DNA of 21,637 bases from Pseudopedobacter sp. GTDB taxonomy: Bacteria > Bacteroidota > Bacteroidia > Sphingobacteriales > Sphingobacteriaceae. The notes below the pieces were generated by a model. The model did not search any database. It saw only the letters and a program-made list of their open reading frames with translations, and was not told the origin of the DNA. This document shows, one piece after another, positions 1 through 7,884 of this stretch. The translations under genes and the position numbers were made by a program. The stretch is taken from contig JACMNZ010000176.1 of NCBI GenBank assembly GCA_014378285.1, positions 1-21,637 of the forward strand, in the 5' to 3' direction. The stretch's first letter is position 1. Every line of letters starts with the position of its first letter.

Positions 1-168
1 AAATTATCTACCGAAGAATATAGAGCAAAAGTAGGTACAAATGGCGGTTTTATTTTGAAACATAGTGTTGGTCATTTGCCCGCCAAGTCACAAATTGATG
101 TTCCTTTATCTTATGCAGATTATTATTTCATCGAAGCGATGATGCGATATAATTACATATTGAAGTAG
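1..168 (+). CDS. C-terminal end of a GH88/GH105-type unsaturated uronyl hydrolase (partial)
   Basis: The window opens inside a gene. Frame 1 reads 55 residues to a TAG stop at 166-168. The tail contains HSVGHLPAKSQIDVPLSYAD followed by YYFIEAMMRY. This is the characteristic end of GH88/GH105 (alpha/alpha)6-barrel enzymes, in which 'VGH.P...E/QIDVPL.YADYYFlEAl.R' is strongly conserved. Family members remove the 4,5-unsaturated uronic acid left at the non-reducing end of oligosaccharides by polysaccharide lyases, in the periplasm or cytoplasm. Its presence beside rhamnosidases therefore implies a lyase step and a uronate-containing glycan. I cannot tell GH88 from GH105, or the exact substrate, from the tail alone. 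The start and catalytic residues are outside the window. Confidence 0.8.
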   Translation, partial: KLSTEEYRAKVGTNGGFILKHSVGHLPAKSQIDVPLSYADYYFIEAMMRYNYILK

Positions 169-270
169 CAAAGTATCATATTAATTTATTAACACAATTT
201 GAATCTTACTACTCATTTTTGAAAGATGCAAACAAAACAACAGCTAAAAAGTTGGTTAACCAATCTTGGA

Positions 271-300
271 ATTCAAATATTTTCTTCAAAATATTTGAAT
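271..300. repeat. Perfect 13-bp inverted repeat with 4-nt loop
   Basis: ATTCAAATATTTT (271-283) and AAAATATTTGAAT (288-300) are exact reverse complements separated by CTTC. The stem is almost entirely A/T, and no T-tract follows on the + strand. A hairpin terminator for the uronyl hydrolase ending at 168 is possible but not convincing. It sits just before the recognisable part of the GH43 remnant. Confidence 0.6.
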
Positions 301-744
301 AATTGAAAGTCTTTTGATTATGAACGGACGTTTAAAAAAACGGAACTTGGAATAAAAAGTATGGTAAATTTAGTAACCCAAGAACCAATAAGAAGGGTTT
401 TCGCTCCCGATATCAAATATCATGATGGAAAGTATTGGGTTAATTACTCAGTAAATAACTACAAGTAATCGTTTTTTTAGCATCGGTTTACCTTATAAAA
501 ATATAACCTGAAGGTCTTTCTGTTAAAGTTTCTCCCATGTAAACCTTTAACAGAAGATTTTGATTCCAACATATTTATTAGAATGGAATATAGCATGATT
601 GCTTCTTCGGATAATATTTATAACCCTTACGGCGATAGATATTGTGCTCTAAGATATGGTGGTAATAGTTATTTTGAAGATTAAAACGGAAACCTCTACA
701 CTACTATTTGGTGTTATCCTGATAGGGATTATCACTTATAAAGA
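298..744 (+). pseudogene. Decayed GH43-type glycoside hydrolase remnant
   Basis: Frame 1 carries scattered but recognisable GH43 (five-bladed beta-propeller) signatures interrupted by stops. At 361-465 it reads RRVFAPDIKYHDGKYWVNYS, matching the family's 'WAPDI.y.nGkYYlyYS' blade. At 541-600 KPLTEDFDSNIFI corresponds to the 'DpslF.DdDGk.Y' blade. At 601-720 ASSDNIYNPYGDRYCALRYG and NSYFEDxNGNLYTTIW resemble the late propeller blades. In-frame stops occur at 304-306, 466-468 and 682-684. Between about 469 and 540 the similarity moves to another frame (SIGLPYKNIT, like 'aIGLA.SkniTGPW'). The N-terminal aspartate blade is not visible. GH43 enzymes usually release arabinose, xylose or galactose from side chains. 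The gene is clearly non-functional as read; the left and right limits are approximate, and 745-927 contains nothing I can assign. Confidence 0.7.
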
Positions 745-927
745 GTCTTATTGTGAAATCAGTAATGAATGAAAATGGTCTTTTAAAGTTTTACCGAAAG
801 AGTTTGAGTTAAAAGCTATCATAATCAATTCAAGTTATACACTTCATCAAAAAAAAATAACCTATATCATTTAACGGTTTAAAATCTGTATTCACAGGTG
901 AGTGCAGGACGCCATTTTGCTTTCTTT

Positions 928-957
928 CTTGTATGTTGCAAGCCAGCAATAAATTTG
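928..957 (+). promoter_or_regulatory. Probable Bacteroidota-type promoter
   Basis: TAAATTTG at 950-957 matches the Bacteroidota -7 consensus TAnnTTTG exactly. CTTG at 928-931, 18 bases upstream, approximates the -33 TTTG element. Transcription would start roughly at 962-966, leaving a leader of about 25 bases before the ATG at 990. This placement supports 990 rather than the in-frame ATG at 933 as the start of the GH106 gene. It also suggests that the five-gene enzyme set can be transcribed independently of the decayed genes upstream. Judged by motif only. Confidence 0.5.
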
Positions 958-989
958 CAATCCAATCAACCAATTATAACCAAATTATA

Positions 990-3900
990 ATGAGAACTTA
1001 CCGTATTAAATTAAAAGAAATTATTTTTTTTTATCTAGCGTTTTTCTTGATAGCCTGCACTACACAAAAACCTGTCAACAAATTAATTACCAAAAATGAA
1101 CTGCCAATATCAAGTTTAGAACAAGGTTTTATTATCCCGCCAGATTCTATCCAAACAAGTATTTATTGGTACTGGATGTCAGATAATATTTCTAAAGAAG
1201 GTGTAGTAAAAGATCTATACGCCATGAAAAGCCAAGGAATTAATCGGGCTTTTATGGGTAACATTGGCTATGAAAGTACGCCTTATGGAAAGGTCAAATT
1301 GTTTTCAGACGAGTGGTGGGATATTTTGCATACCGCATTAAAAACGGCAACCAAACTAAACATTGAGATTGGGATTTTTAACAGCCCAGGATGGAGTCAG
1401 TCTGGTGGACCTTGGATAAAACCAGAACAATCGATGCGTTATCTAGCATCAAAAGAAACTTTTATAAAAGGAGGGAAAAAGGTTTCTATGATATTATCAA
1501 AACCTGAAGGTGATTTTCAGGACGTGAGAGTAATTGCTTATAAAGCTCCAAAAAATTATGATCAAAATATAAATACCTTAAAACCTAATTTGGTTACTAG
1601 CACACCAATAGTAGATATAGATAAAGTTTTAGATAACGATAAAAATACAGAAGTCTTAATACCTGCAACAACTGAATTTACCATTGATTTTGTAACTAAT
1701 GGAGATTACACTGCAAGAAGTTTAGTGATTTATCCGGCGCATAAAGAAGCAATGGCAAATGCAGAAATTCAAATAAAAGAAAAAGACGGTTATAAAACCA
1801 TTAAAACTTTCAAAATTGATAGAAGCAGAGCTAATTTAAATGTTGGTTTTGATCCTTATGGTCCCGTCGCTGTTTCTTTTCCGGCTACTACTTCTAAAAA
1901 TTTTAGGCTGGTTTTTACAAAAGCCTCAAAAGATTTCGGAATTGCAGAAATTGAATTGAGTGCAACGCCTAGAGTAGAAAGTTTTACAGAAAAAACTTTG
2001 GCTAAAATGTTTCAAACTCCACTTCCTTACTGGAACGAATATCAGTGGAAACCTCAGCCAATTGTTGAAGACAAAAGCTTGGTAATTGACCCATTAACCG
2101 TAATTGATATTTCGGATAAAATGTCAAGCAATGGAGCCTTAAATTGGGAAGCACCTAAAGGCGATTGGGTAGTTTTACGTTCTGGTATGTTGCCAACAAA
2201 AGTAGAAAACGGACCGGCTTCGCCAGAAGGTATTGGTTTAGAGGTTGATAAAATGAGCAAAGAACATGTTGCTAGTCATTTTGAAGCTTTCTTAGGAGAA
2301 ATCATTAGACGGATCCCAGCAGAAGACCGTAAAACTTGGAAAGTTACCGTACAGGATAGTTATGAAACCGGAGGCCAGAACTGGACAGATGGAATGTTAG
2401 AAAGGTTTAAACAAAACTACGGTTATGATGCCTTGCCATATTTGCCAGTTTTGAGAGGAGAAGTAGTTGGCAGTCAAGAAATGTCTGATCGTTTTTTATG
2501 GGATTTAAGACGTTTTATTGCTGATAGAGTTGCTTATGATTACGTAGGTGGTTTAAGAGATATTAGCCATAAATATGGTTTGCATACTTGGTTAGAAAAC
2601 TATGGACATTGGGGTTTTCCGGGCGAATTTTTACAATATGGTGGTCAGTCTGATGAGATTGGTGGCGAATTTTGGAGCGAGGGAGAATTGGGAAATATCG
2701 AAAATAGAGCGGCTTCATCAGCGGCGCATATTTACGGGAAAAGGAAAGTCTCTGCAGAATCATTTACAGCGGGCGGAAAACCTTACATCCGCTACCCTTA
2801 CATGATGAAGCAACGAGGCGATCGATTTTTCACAGAAGGCATCAATAACACCTTGTTACATGTTTACATTCAACAACCAAGTGATGATAAAGTACCCGGA
2901 ATCAACGCTAATTTTGGCAACGAATTTAACCGTCATAATACCTGGTTTAATTATTTAAACCTTTTTACCAGCTACTTGAAGAGGACTAATTTTATGTTGC
3001 AACAAGGTAATTACATAGCAGATGCAGCTTATTTTATCGGTGAAGATGCACCAAAGATGACAGGTGTAACAGACCCGCCATTGCCAAAAGGTTATTCTTT
3101 TGACTACATTAATGCAGAAGTAATCAAAGGGAGGGTAAAAGTGGTAAATGGTAAATTGGTGTTGCCAGATGGTATGACGTACAGCGTTTTGGTATTGCCA
3201 AAATTGGAAACCATGCGTCCAGAACTATTACAAAAAATAAAAGATTTAGTAGCGCAAGGAGCAACCGTTTTAGGTCCAGCTCCGTCTCGTTCTCCTAGTT
3301 TACAAGGCTTTCCAAACTCAGATGCTGAAGTTCAAAAATTAGCTAAAGAATTATGGGGAAATGTTGATGGCGTAAACATAAAATCAGCCGCTTATGGCAA
3401 AGGAAACATCCTGTCGGGAATGGATATGCAACAAGTTTTTGACAAGCTGAATATTTTGCCAGATTTCAAATCAGAAAAAGCAGATCCTTTACTTTACATC
3501 CACAGAAAAACTGAAGAGGCTGACATTTACTTTGTGAGCAACCAATCAGAACAGGCTATAAATGTTAATCCTGTTTTTAAAATACAAGGTAAACAACCAG
3601 AAATTTGGGATCCAGTAACAGGAACGGTTAGAATGTTGCCCGAATTTTCTATCGATAAAAAAGGAACTACTATTCCTTTAAAATTAGCACCACTGCAGAG
3701 CGCATTTATCGTATTCAGGAAATCGATCTCGGTAACATCAGGAAACGGAACAAACTTTCCTGACGCAACAAGTGTAGTTTCAATCAAAACACCTTGGTCA
3801 GTAACTTTTGATCAAAAAATGAGAGGACCAAAAAATCCAGTTATTTTCACTGAATTAACAGATTGGACAACCAGTAAAAACGACAGCATCAAATATTATT

Positions 3901-4256
3901 CTGGTACTGCACTTTACAATAATACATTCAGTATCGTATTGCCTAAAAACGACGAAAGAGTTTACCTTAATTTAACGGATGTAAAAGTAATGGCGAAAGT
4001 AAAAGTTAACGGAGTTGATGTGGGCGGAGTTTGGACTGCGCCTTGGAGAGTTGATATTACAAAAGCGCTAAAACAAGGAAAAAATAGTATTGAAATAGCG
4101 GTAGTAAATACTTGGGTTAATCGCTTAATTGGCGATAGTAAATTACCTGCTGCAGAAAGAAAAACATGGACTAGTTTTCCACTTTACAATCCAGGTGATC
4201 CATTACAACCTTCAGGCTTAACCGGTTTTGTAGATGTTACATCAGTAAAATATTAA
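990..4256 (+). CDS. GH106 family alpha-L-rhamnosidase, lipoprotein
   Basis: Predicted 1088-residue exported enzyme that removes non-reducing alpha-L-rhamnose. I chose the ATG at 990 over the in-frame ATG at 933 because it gives a clean lipoprotein signal (MRTYRIKLKE, hydrophobic core, lipobox LIAC with Cys23) and because the probable promoter overlaps the longer version. No acidic run follows the Cys, so the Bacteroidota surface-export signal is not evident and a periplasmic location is likely. Residues 58-71 (IYWYWMSDNISKEG) are the typical GH106 opening. Glu459 (in VQDSYE) and Glu590 (in SAESF) lie at nearly the spacing I recall for the catalytic pair of the characterised GH106 enzyme BT0986 (E461/E593). 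The last 150 or so residues form a galactose-binding-like beta-sandwich (VKVNGVDVGGVWTAPWRVDI). First gene of a tightly spaced five-gene set; the next ATG is only 4 bases after the stop. Confidence 0.9.
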   Translation: MRTYRIKLKEIIFFYLAFFLIACTTQKPVNKLITKNELPISSLEQGFIIPPDSIQTSIYWYWMSDNISKEGVVKDLYAMKSQGINRAFMGNIGYESTPYGKVKLFSDEWWDILHTALKTATKLNIEIGIFNSPGWSQSGGPWIKPEQSMRYLASKETFIKGGKKVSMILSKPEGDFQDVRVIAYKAPKNYDQNINTLKPNLVTSTPIVDIDKVLDNDKNTEVLIPATTEFTIDFVTNGDYTARSLVIYPAHKEAMANAEIQIKEKDGYKTIKTFKIDRSRANLNVGFDPYGPVAVSFPATTSKNFRLVFTKASKDFGIAEIELSATPRVESFTEKTLAKMFQTPLPYWNEYQWKPQPIVEDKSLVIDPLTVIDISDKMSSNGALNWEAPKGDWVVLRSGMLPTKVENGPASPEGIGLEVDKMSKEHVASHFEAFLGEIIRRIPAEDRKTWKVTVQDSYETGGQNWTDGMLERFKQNYGYDALPYLPVLRGEVVGSQEMSDRFLWDLRRFIADRVAYDYVGGLRDISHKYGLHTWLENYGHWGFPGEFLQYGGQSDEIGGEFWSEGELGNIENRAASSAAHIYGKRKVSAESFTAGGKPYIRYPYMMKQRGDRFFTEGINNTLLHVYIQQPSDDKVPGINANFGNEFNRHNTWFNYLNLFTSYLKRTNFMLQQGNYIADAAYFIGEDAPKMTGVTDPPLPKGYSFDYINAEVIKGRVKVVNGKLVLPDGMTYSVLVLPKLETMRPELLQKIKDLVAQGATVLGPAPSRSPSLQGFPNSDAEVQKLAKELWGNVDGVNIKSAAYGKGNILSGMDMQQVFDKLNILPDFKSEKADPLLYIHRKTEEADIYFVSNQSEQAINVNPVFKIQGKQPEIWDPVTGTVRMLPEFSIDKKGTTIPLKLAPLQSAFIVFRKSISVTSGNGTNFPDATSVVSIKTPWSVTFDQKMRGPKNPVIFTELTDWTTSKNDSIKYYSGTALYNNTFSIVLPKNDERVYLNLTDVKVMAKVKVNGVDVGGVWTAPWRVDITKALKQGKNSIEIAVVNTWVNRLIGDSKLPAAERKTWTSFPLYNPGDPLQPSGLTGFVDVTSVKY

Positions 4257-4260
4257 TAGT

Positions 4261-6033
4261 ATGAAATTGAAACAACAATTAGTTTTAAATCTGGGTTTGT
4301 TGCTGGCAACAAGTACAGTCGCTTTAGCGCAGTCCAATTTGCCTCCAATTTTTAGTCCCGCCAAGGATTACAAAACAGAAAAAGATAATCGAGCAAAAGT
4401 TTACTTAACACCACAACGTATTGTTTGGCAGTCTGATGAAAGCGGGAAATATGTAAACAACGCAAAACGACTTTTAAAAGCCGGTAACGGACAGGCAGAA
4501 TTAATAAATACAGATTTAGTACGCTTAAAAAACGAAGGTGAACATAAAGCCAGCCTCCTTTTAGATTTCGGAAAAGAACTGCATGGTGGCTTACAATTGG
4601 TTACCGGTTTAATGAAAACACATGCTCCAGTTAAAATTAGAGTCCGTTTTGGAGAATCAGTAAGTGAAGCCATGGCTGATATTGACACGCTTAAAGGAGC
4701 AACCAACGATCACGCCATCCGTGATTTTACCTTGGAGGTGCCTTGGCTTGGCGAATTGGAAATTGGTAACACCGGTTTTCGTTTTGTTCGTATTGATTTG
4801 GTTGATGATAATGCAGAACTGTTGTTAAAAGAAGCCAGAGCTATCTTTATATTTCGTGATGTGCCTTATTTAGGATCGTTTCACAGCAGCGATGAGCGTT
4901 TGAATAAAATTTGGATGACAGGTGCTTACACAGTTCAGTTGAATATGCAACAGTACCTTTGGGACGGTCCAAAAAGAGATCGCTTGGTTTGGGTAGGCGA
5001 TATGCACCCTGAAGTGATGACTATTAACAATGTTTTTGGTTACAATGAAGTAGTACCAAAAAGTTTAAACCTTATAAAAGACGTTACACCGTTACCGGCC
5101 TGGATGAATGGAATCAGCTCTTACTCAATGTGGTGGGTGCGTATCCAAAGAGAGTTATATCAATATCAGGGTAACCTTAATTATTTAAAAAAACAAAAAG
5201 AATATTTAGTTCCTCTGTTAAATTTATTAGTTTCAAAAGTTAAGGATGGTAATGAAAATTTAGACGGAATGCGTTTTATGGATTGGCCAACTTTTGCAAA
5301 CAAACCAGCGGTTCATGCAGGTTTACAGGCTATGATGGTAATGACATTAAATGATGGGGCTCAGTTATGCCGTGTATTGGGAGAAACAAGAACTGCTGAA
5401 AAATGTGAGGCTACCGTTGCAGAAATGAAAAAGCATATTCCAGATGCGGTTGGCAATAAGCAAGCTGCATCATTAATGGCTTTAGCTGGGTTAATGCCAC
5501 CAAAAAAAGCTGATGAAATTATTTCTGTAGGCGAAACAAAAGATTTTTCTACTTTTTATGGTTACTACATGTTAGAGGCAAAAGCCAAAGCTGGTAACTA
5601 TCAGGGTGCGATAAATAATATTAGAGATTACTGGGGGGGCATGCTTGATATGGGGGCAACTACTTTTTGGGAAGATTTTGATTTGAACTGGATGAAAAAT
5701 GCTGGTAGAATTGACGAGCTACTACCGGAAGGGAAAATTGATATTCATGCCAGTTACGGAGCTTATAGCTATAAAAAATTGCGTCATAGTCTATCACACG
5801 GTTGGGCATCTGGCCCAACATCTTGGCTAACTGCTCATGTATTAGGTGTGCAGGTAATGGAACCTGGTTGTAAGGTGTTAAAGATTGAACCACATTTAGG
5901 TGATCTTAAGTTTGTGGAAGGAACTTTTCCAACTCCTTATGGCGTAGTGAAAATTAAACATACCAAACTAACAAACGGAAAAATAGAATCAAAAATTGAA
6001 GCACCAAAAGGAGTTCAAATTATTAAAGGATAA
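4261..6033 (+). CDS. GH78-type alpha-L-rhamnosidase, secreted
   Basis: Exported protein of 590 residues with a Sec signal (MKLKQQLVLNLGLLLATSTVALAQ). A beta-sandwich N-terminal region (about 80-200) precedes an (alpha/alpha)6 barrel with the GH78 core motif DGPKRDRLVWVGD (235-247) and the second catalytic-region motif GATTFWED with Glu471. The C-terminal beta domain contains LSHGWASGPTSWL (511-523) and KIEPHLGDL. By alignment from memory with BsRhaB (D567, E572, D579, E841), Asp235, Asp247 and Glu471 match, while the general-acid position is Asp240 rather than Glu. At 590 residues it is shorter than many GH78 enzymes (900 or more) because the extra N-terminal carbohydrate-binding domains are absent. 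Pairing of GH106 and GH78 suggests two differently linked rhamnoses, or sequential action on one glycan. The ATG is 4 bases after the GH106 stop, so translational coupling is likely. Confidence 0.88.
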   Translation: MKLKQQLVLNLGLLLATSTVALAQSNLPPIFSPAKDYKTEKDNRAKVYLTPQRIVWQSDESGKYVNNAKRLLKAGNGQAELINTDLVRLKNEGEHKASLLLDFGKELHGGLQLVTGLMKTHAPVKIRVRFGESVSEAMADIDTLKGATNDHAIRDFTLEVPWLGELEIGNTGFRFVRIDLVDDNAELLLKEARAIFIFRDVPYLGSFHSSDERLNKIWMTGAYTVQLNMQQYLWDGPKRDRLVWVGDMHPEVMTINNVFGYNEVVPKSLNLIKDVTPLPAWMNGISSYSMWWVRIQRELYQYQGNLNYLKKQKEYLVPLLNLLVSKVKDGNENLDGMRFMDWPTFANKPAVHAGLQAMMVMTLNDGAQLCRVLGETRTAEKCEATVAEMKKHIPDAVGNKQAASLMALAGLMPPKKADEIISVGETKDFSTFYGYYMLEAKAKAGNYQGAINNIRDYWGGMLDMGATTFWEDFDLNWMKNAGRIDELLPEGKIDIHASYGAYSYKKLRHSLSHGWASGPTSWLTAHVLGVQVMEPGCKVLKIEPHLGDLKFVEGTFPTPYGVVKIKHTKLTNGKIESKIEAPKGVQIIKG

Positions 6034-6037
6034 CGCG

Positions 6038-7861
6038 ATGAGTAAAAGTTTTTTTAAAGAATTATTGGCTTTGTTTGTATGTGTATTTTATTTACAATTT
6101 AATTCATCTGCACAAGAAACCTCTAAAAATCTAATATCATCATCAAAAGCAGATACATGGGTTGCTAATGATGACTTGGGTAGAACGCTACCAATAAACC
6201 AAAGCCAAAAAAAAGATAAATACGTTGGAATTTTCTACTTTATCTGGCAAGGTGCACACGGTTATGATCAGCATGGAAAGGGAATGCGGGCAGATGAAGG
6301 CGTTATTCAAAAATCTGGAGAGGAGAAAAATAGCCCTTACGACATTAGCAAAATGTTAAAGGAAAACCCGGAAAATCCACAGTACGGACCTATCAATGCT
6401 TTTCATCATTGGGCTGAACCTTATTTTGGATATTACTTACCAGATGATGAGTGGGTTATCAGAAAACATGCTCAAATGCTATCTGATGCTGGTATCGATG
6501 TGATTATTTTAGATGTCACTAATGCCGCAATTTATCTTCCGCAGGTTACAAAAATCGCAAATGTTTATAGGCAAATGCGTTCTGAAGGTTTATCAACGCC
6601 TTACTTTTCTTTTATAATCAACAGCAAACCAGAGCAAACCGTAAACAAGCTTTATGAAAACATATATGCTAAAGGTTTATTTAAAGATTTATGGTTTTTT
6701 TGGAAAGGGAAACCACTTTTATTAGCTCCGCCAGAAAATCAAAGTCAAGAAATTAAAGATTTTTTTAATATCCGTCAATCTTGGGCCTGGAGTAAAGGGC
6801 AGGAATGGTTTGGAGACGGAAAGGATAAATGGACGTGGGTAGATCATACGCCACAATCTTACGGCTGGCATGAAAGCAAAGACAAACCAGAACAAATTAG
6901 TGTGAGCGTTGCCGAACATCCTATGTCTAACATCGGTAGAAGTTTTCATGATGGAAAAGAACCCGAAGTGAAGCAACCTAAAAAAGGTTTTTACTTCGCA
7001 GAGCAATGGAAAAGAGCCTTGGAAGTTGACCCTGAGTTTGTGTTTGTAACAGGATGGAACGAATGGGTTGCCATGCGTTTTGATAACGGAAATGCAAAAA
7101 ACTTTTTGGGCAAGCCAATCAAAAAAGGAGAAACCTACTTTGTTGATTTATACAACGAAGAATATAGCCGGGACGCCGAACCTATGAAAGACGGTTTTGG
7201 TGATAATTATTATTATCAGTTGGTAAATAATATCAGAAAATATAAGGGCACTCGTGAAATTCCAGTTTACAAAGAGATTGATAATATTACTATCAATGGC
7301 AATTTTAAAGATTGGGATAAAGTAAAAGCTGTTTTTTACGATGATAAAGATGATACCTTTCATCGAAACCATCCTGGTTATGGAAGCATAAAAGAATATA
7401 TCAACAATACAGGTAGAAACGACATTGTTAAAGCCAAAGTGGCACTTGATAATACTTATATCTCATTTTATGTAGAAACCACAAAACCAATTACAGGCTA
7501 CGGCACAGCTAATTGGATGAATCTTTTTATAAGCCTAAACAATAAAGAGCTCCCCAATTGGGAAGGCTATCAGTTTTTGGTAAATGGGAATCCTAAAAAT
7601 CAAGAATCTACTAATATTGCAAAAAGTTTAGGTGGTTGGAAATGGGAAAATAAAGCTAATGTGTCTTATAAAATTAGCGGGAATAAAATGGAAATTAAAA
7701 TCCCCAAAAAAGCTTTAGATATTAATTCAGAAGATTTCACATTAGATTTTAAATGGGCAGATAATGTTCCCACCAATAAAGGTGCGATAAACTTTTTAGA
7801 TAAAGGAGATGCTGCACCAAATGCGAGATTTAATTATCGATATATCCACTCCAAAAAATAA
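6038..7861 (+). CDS. GH71/99-like TIM-barrel hydrolase with C-terminal CBM9-like domain
   Basis: The ATG at 6038 is preferred to the one at 5996, which overlaps the previous gene. It lies 4 bases after the GH78 stop, follows an AAAGGA ribosome-binding-like sequence, and directly gives a Sec signal (MSKSFFKELLALFVCVFYLQ then FNSSAQ). The product is 607 residues. Residues of about 40-400 resemble the GH71/GH99-like TIM barrel: YVGIFYFIWQG near the start, a helix-strand repeat with MLSDAGIDVIILDVTN, and the late strand FVFVTGWNEWVAMRF. From about residue 416 (ITINGNFKDWDKVKAVFYDD) to the end lies a beta-sandwich like CBM9/DOMON-type carbohydrate-binding modules. Known GH99 enzymes are endo-mannosidases and GH71 enzymes are alpha-1,3-glucanases, but this bacterial group is distant from both and its substrate is unknown. 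Context suggests backbone or side-chain cleavage of the same rhamnose- and uronate-containing glycan. Confidence 0.72.
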   Translation: MSKSFFKELLALFVCVFYLQFNSSAQETSKNLISSSKADTWVANDDLGRTLPINQSQKKDKYVGIFYFIWQGAHGYDQHGKGMRADEGVIQKSGEEKNSPYDISKMLKENPENPQYGPINAFHHWAEPYFGYYLPDDEWVIRKHAQMLSDAGIDVIILDVTNAAIYLPQVTKIANVYRQMRSEGLSTPYFSFIINSKPEQTVNKLYENIYAKGLFKDLWFFWKGKPLLLAPPENQSQEIKDFFNIRQSWAWSKGQEWFGDGKDKWTWVDHTPQSYGWHESKDKPEQISVSVAEHPMSNIGRSFHDGKEPEVKQPKKGFYFAEQWKRALEVDPEFVFVTGWNEWVAMRFDNGNAKNFLGKPIKKGETYFVDLYNEEYSRDAEPMKDGFGDNYYYQLVNNIRKYKGTREIPVYKEIDNITINGNFKDWDKVKAVFYDDKDDTFHRNHPGYGSIKEYINNTGRNDIVKAKVALDNTYISFYVETTKPITGYGTANWMNLFISLNNKELPNWEGYQFLVNGNPKNQESTNIAKSLGGWKWENKANVSYKISGNKMEIKIPKKALDINSEDFTLDFKWADNVPTNKGAINFLDKGDAAPNARFNYRYIHSKK

Positions 7862-7884
7862 ATTTAACTTTTTACAACATTAAA

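Noticed and set aside
2563..2805. Overlapping frames on both strands within the GH106 gene
   Set aside because: Out-of-frame shadows of a strongly conserved catalytic region; no independent start signal or family match.
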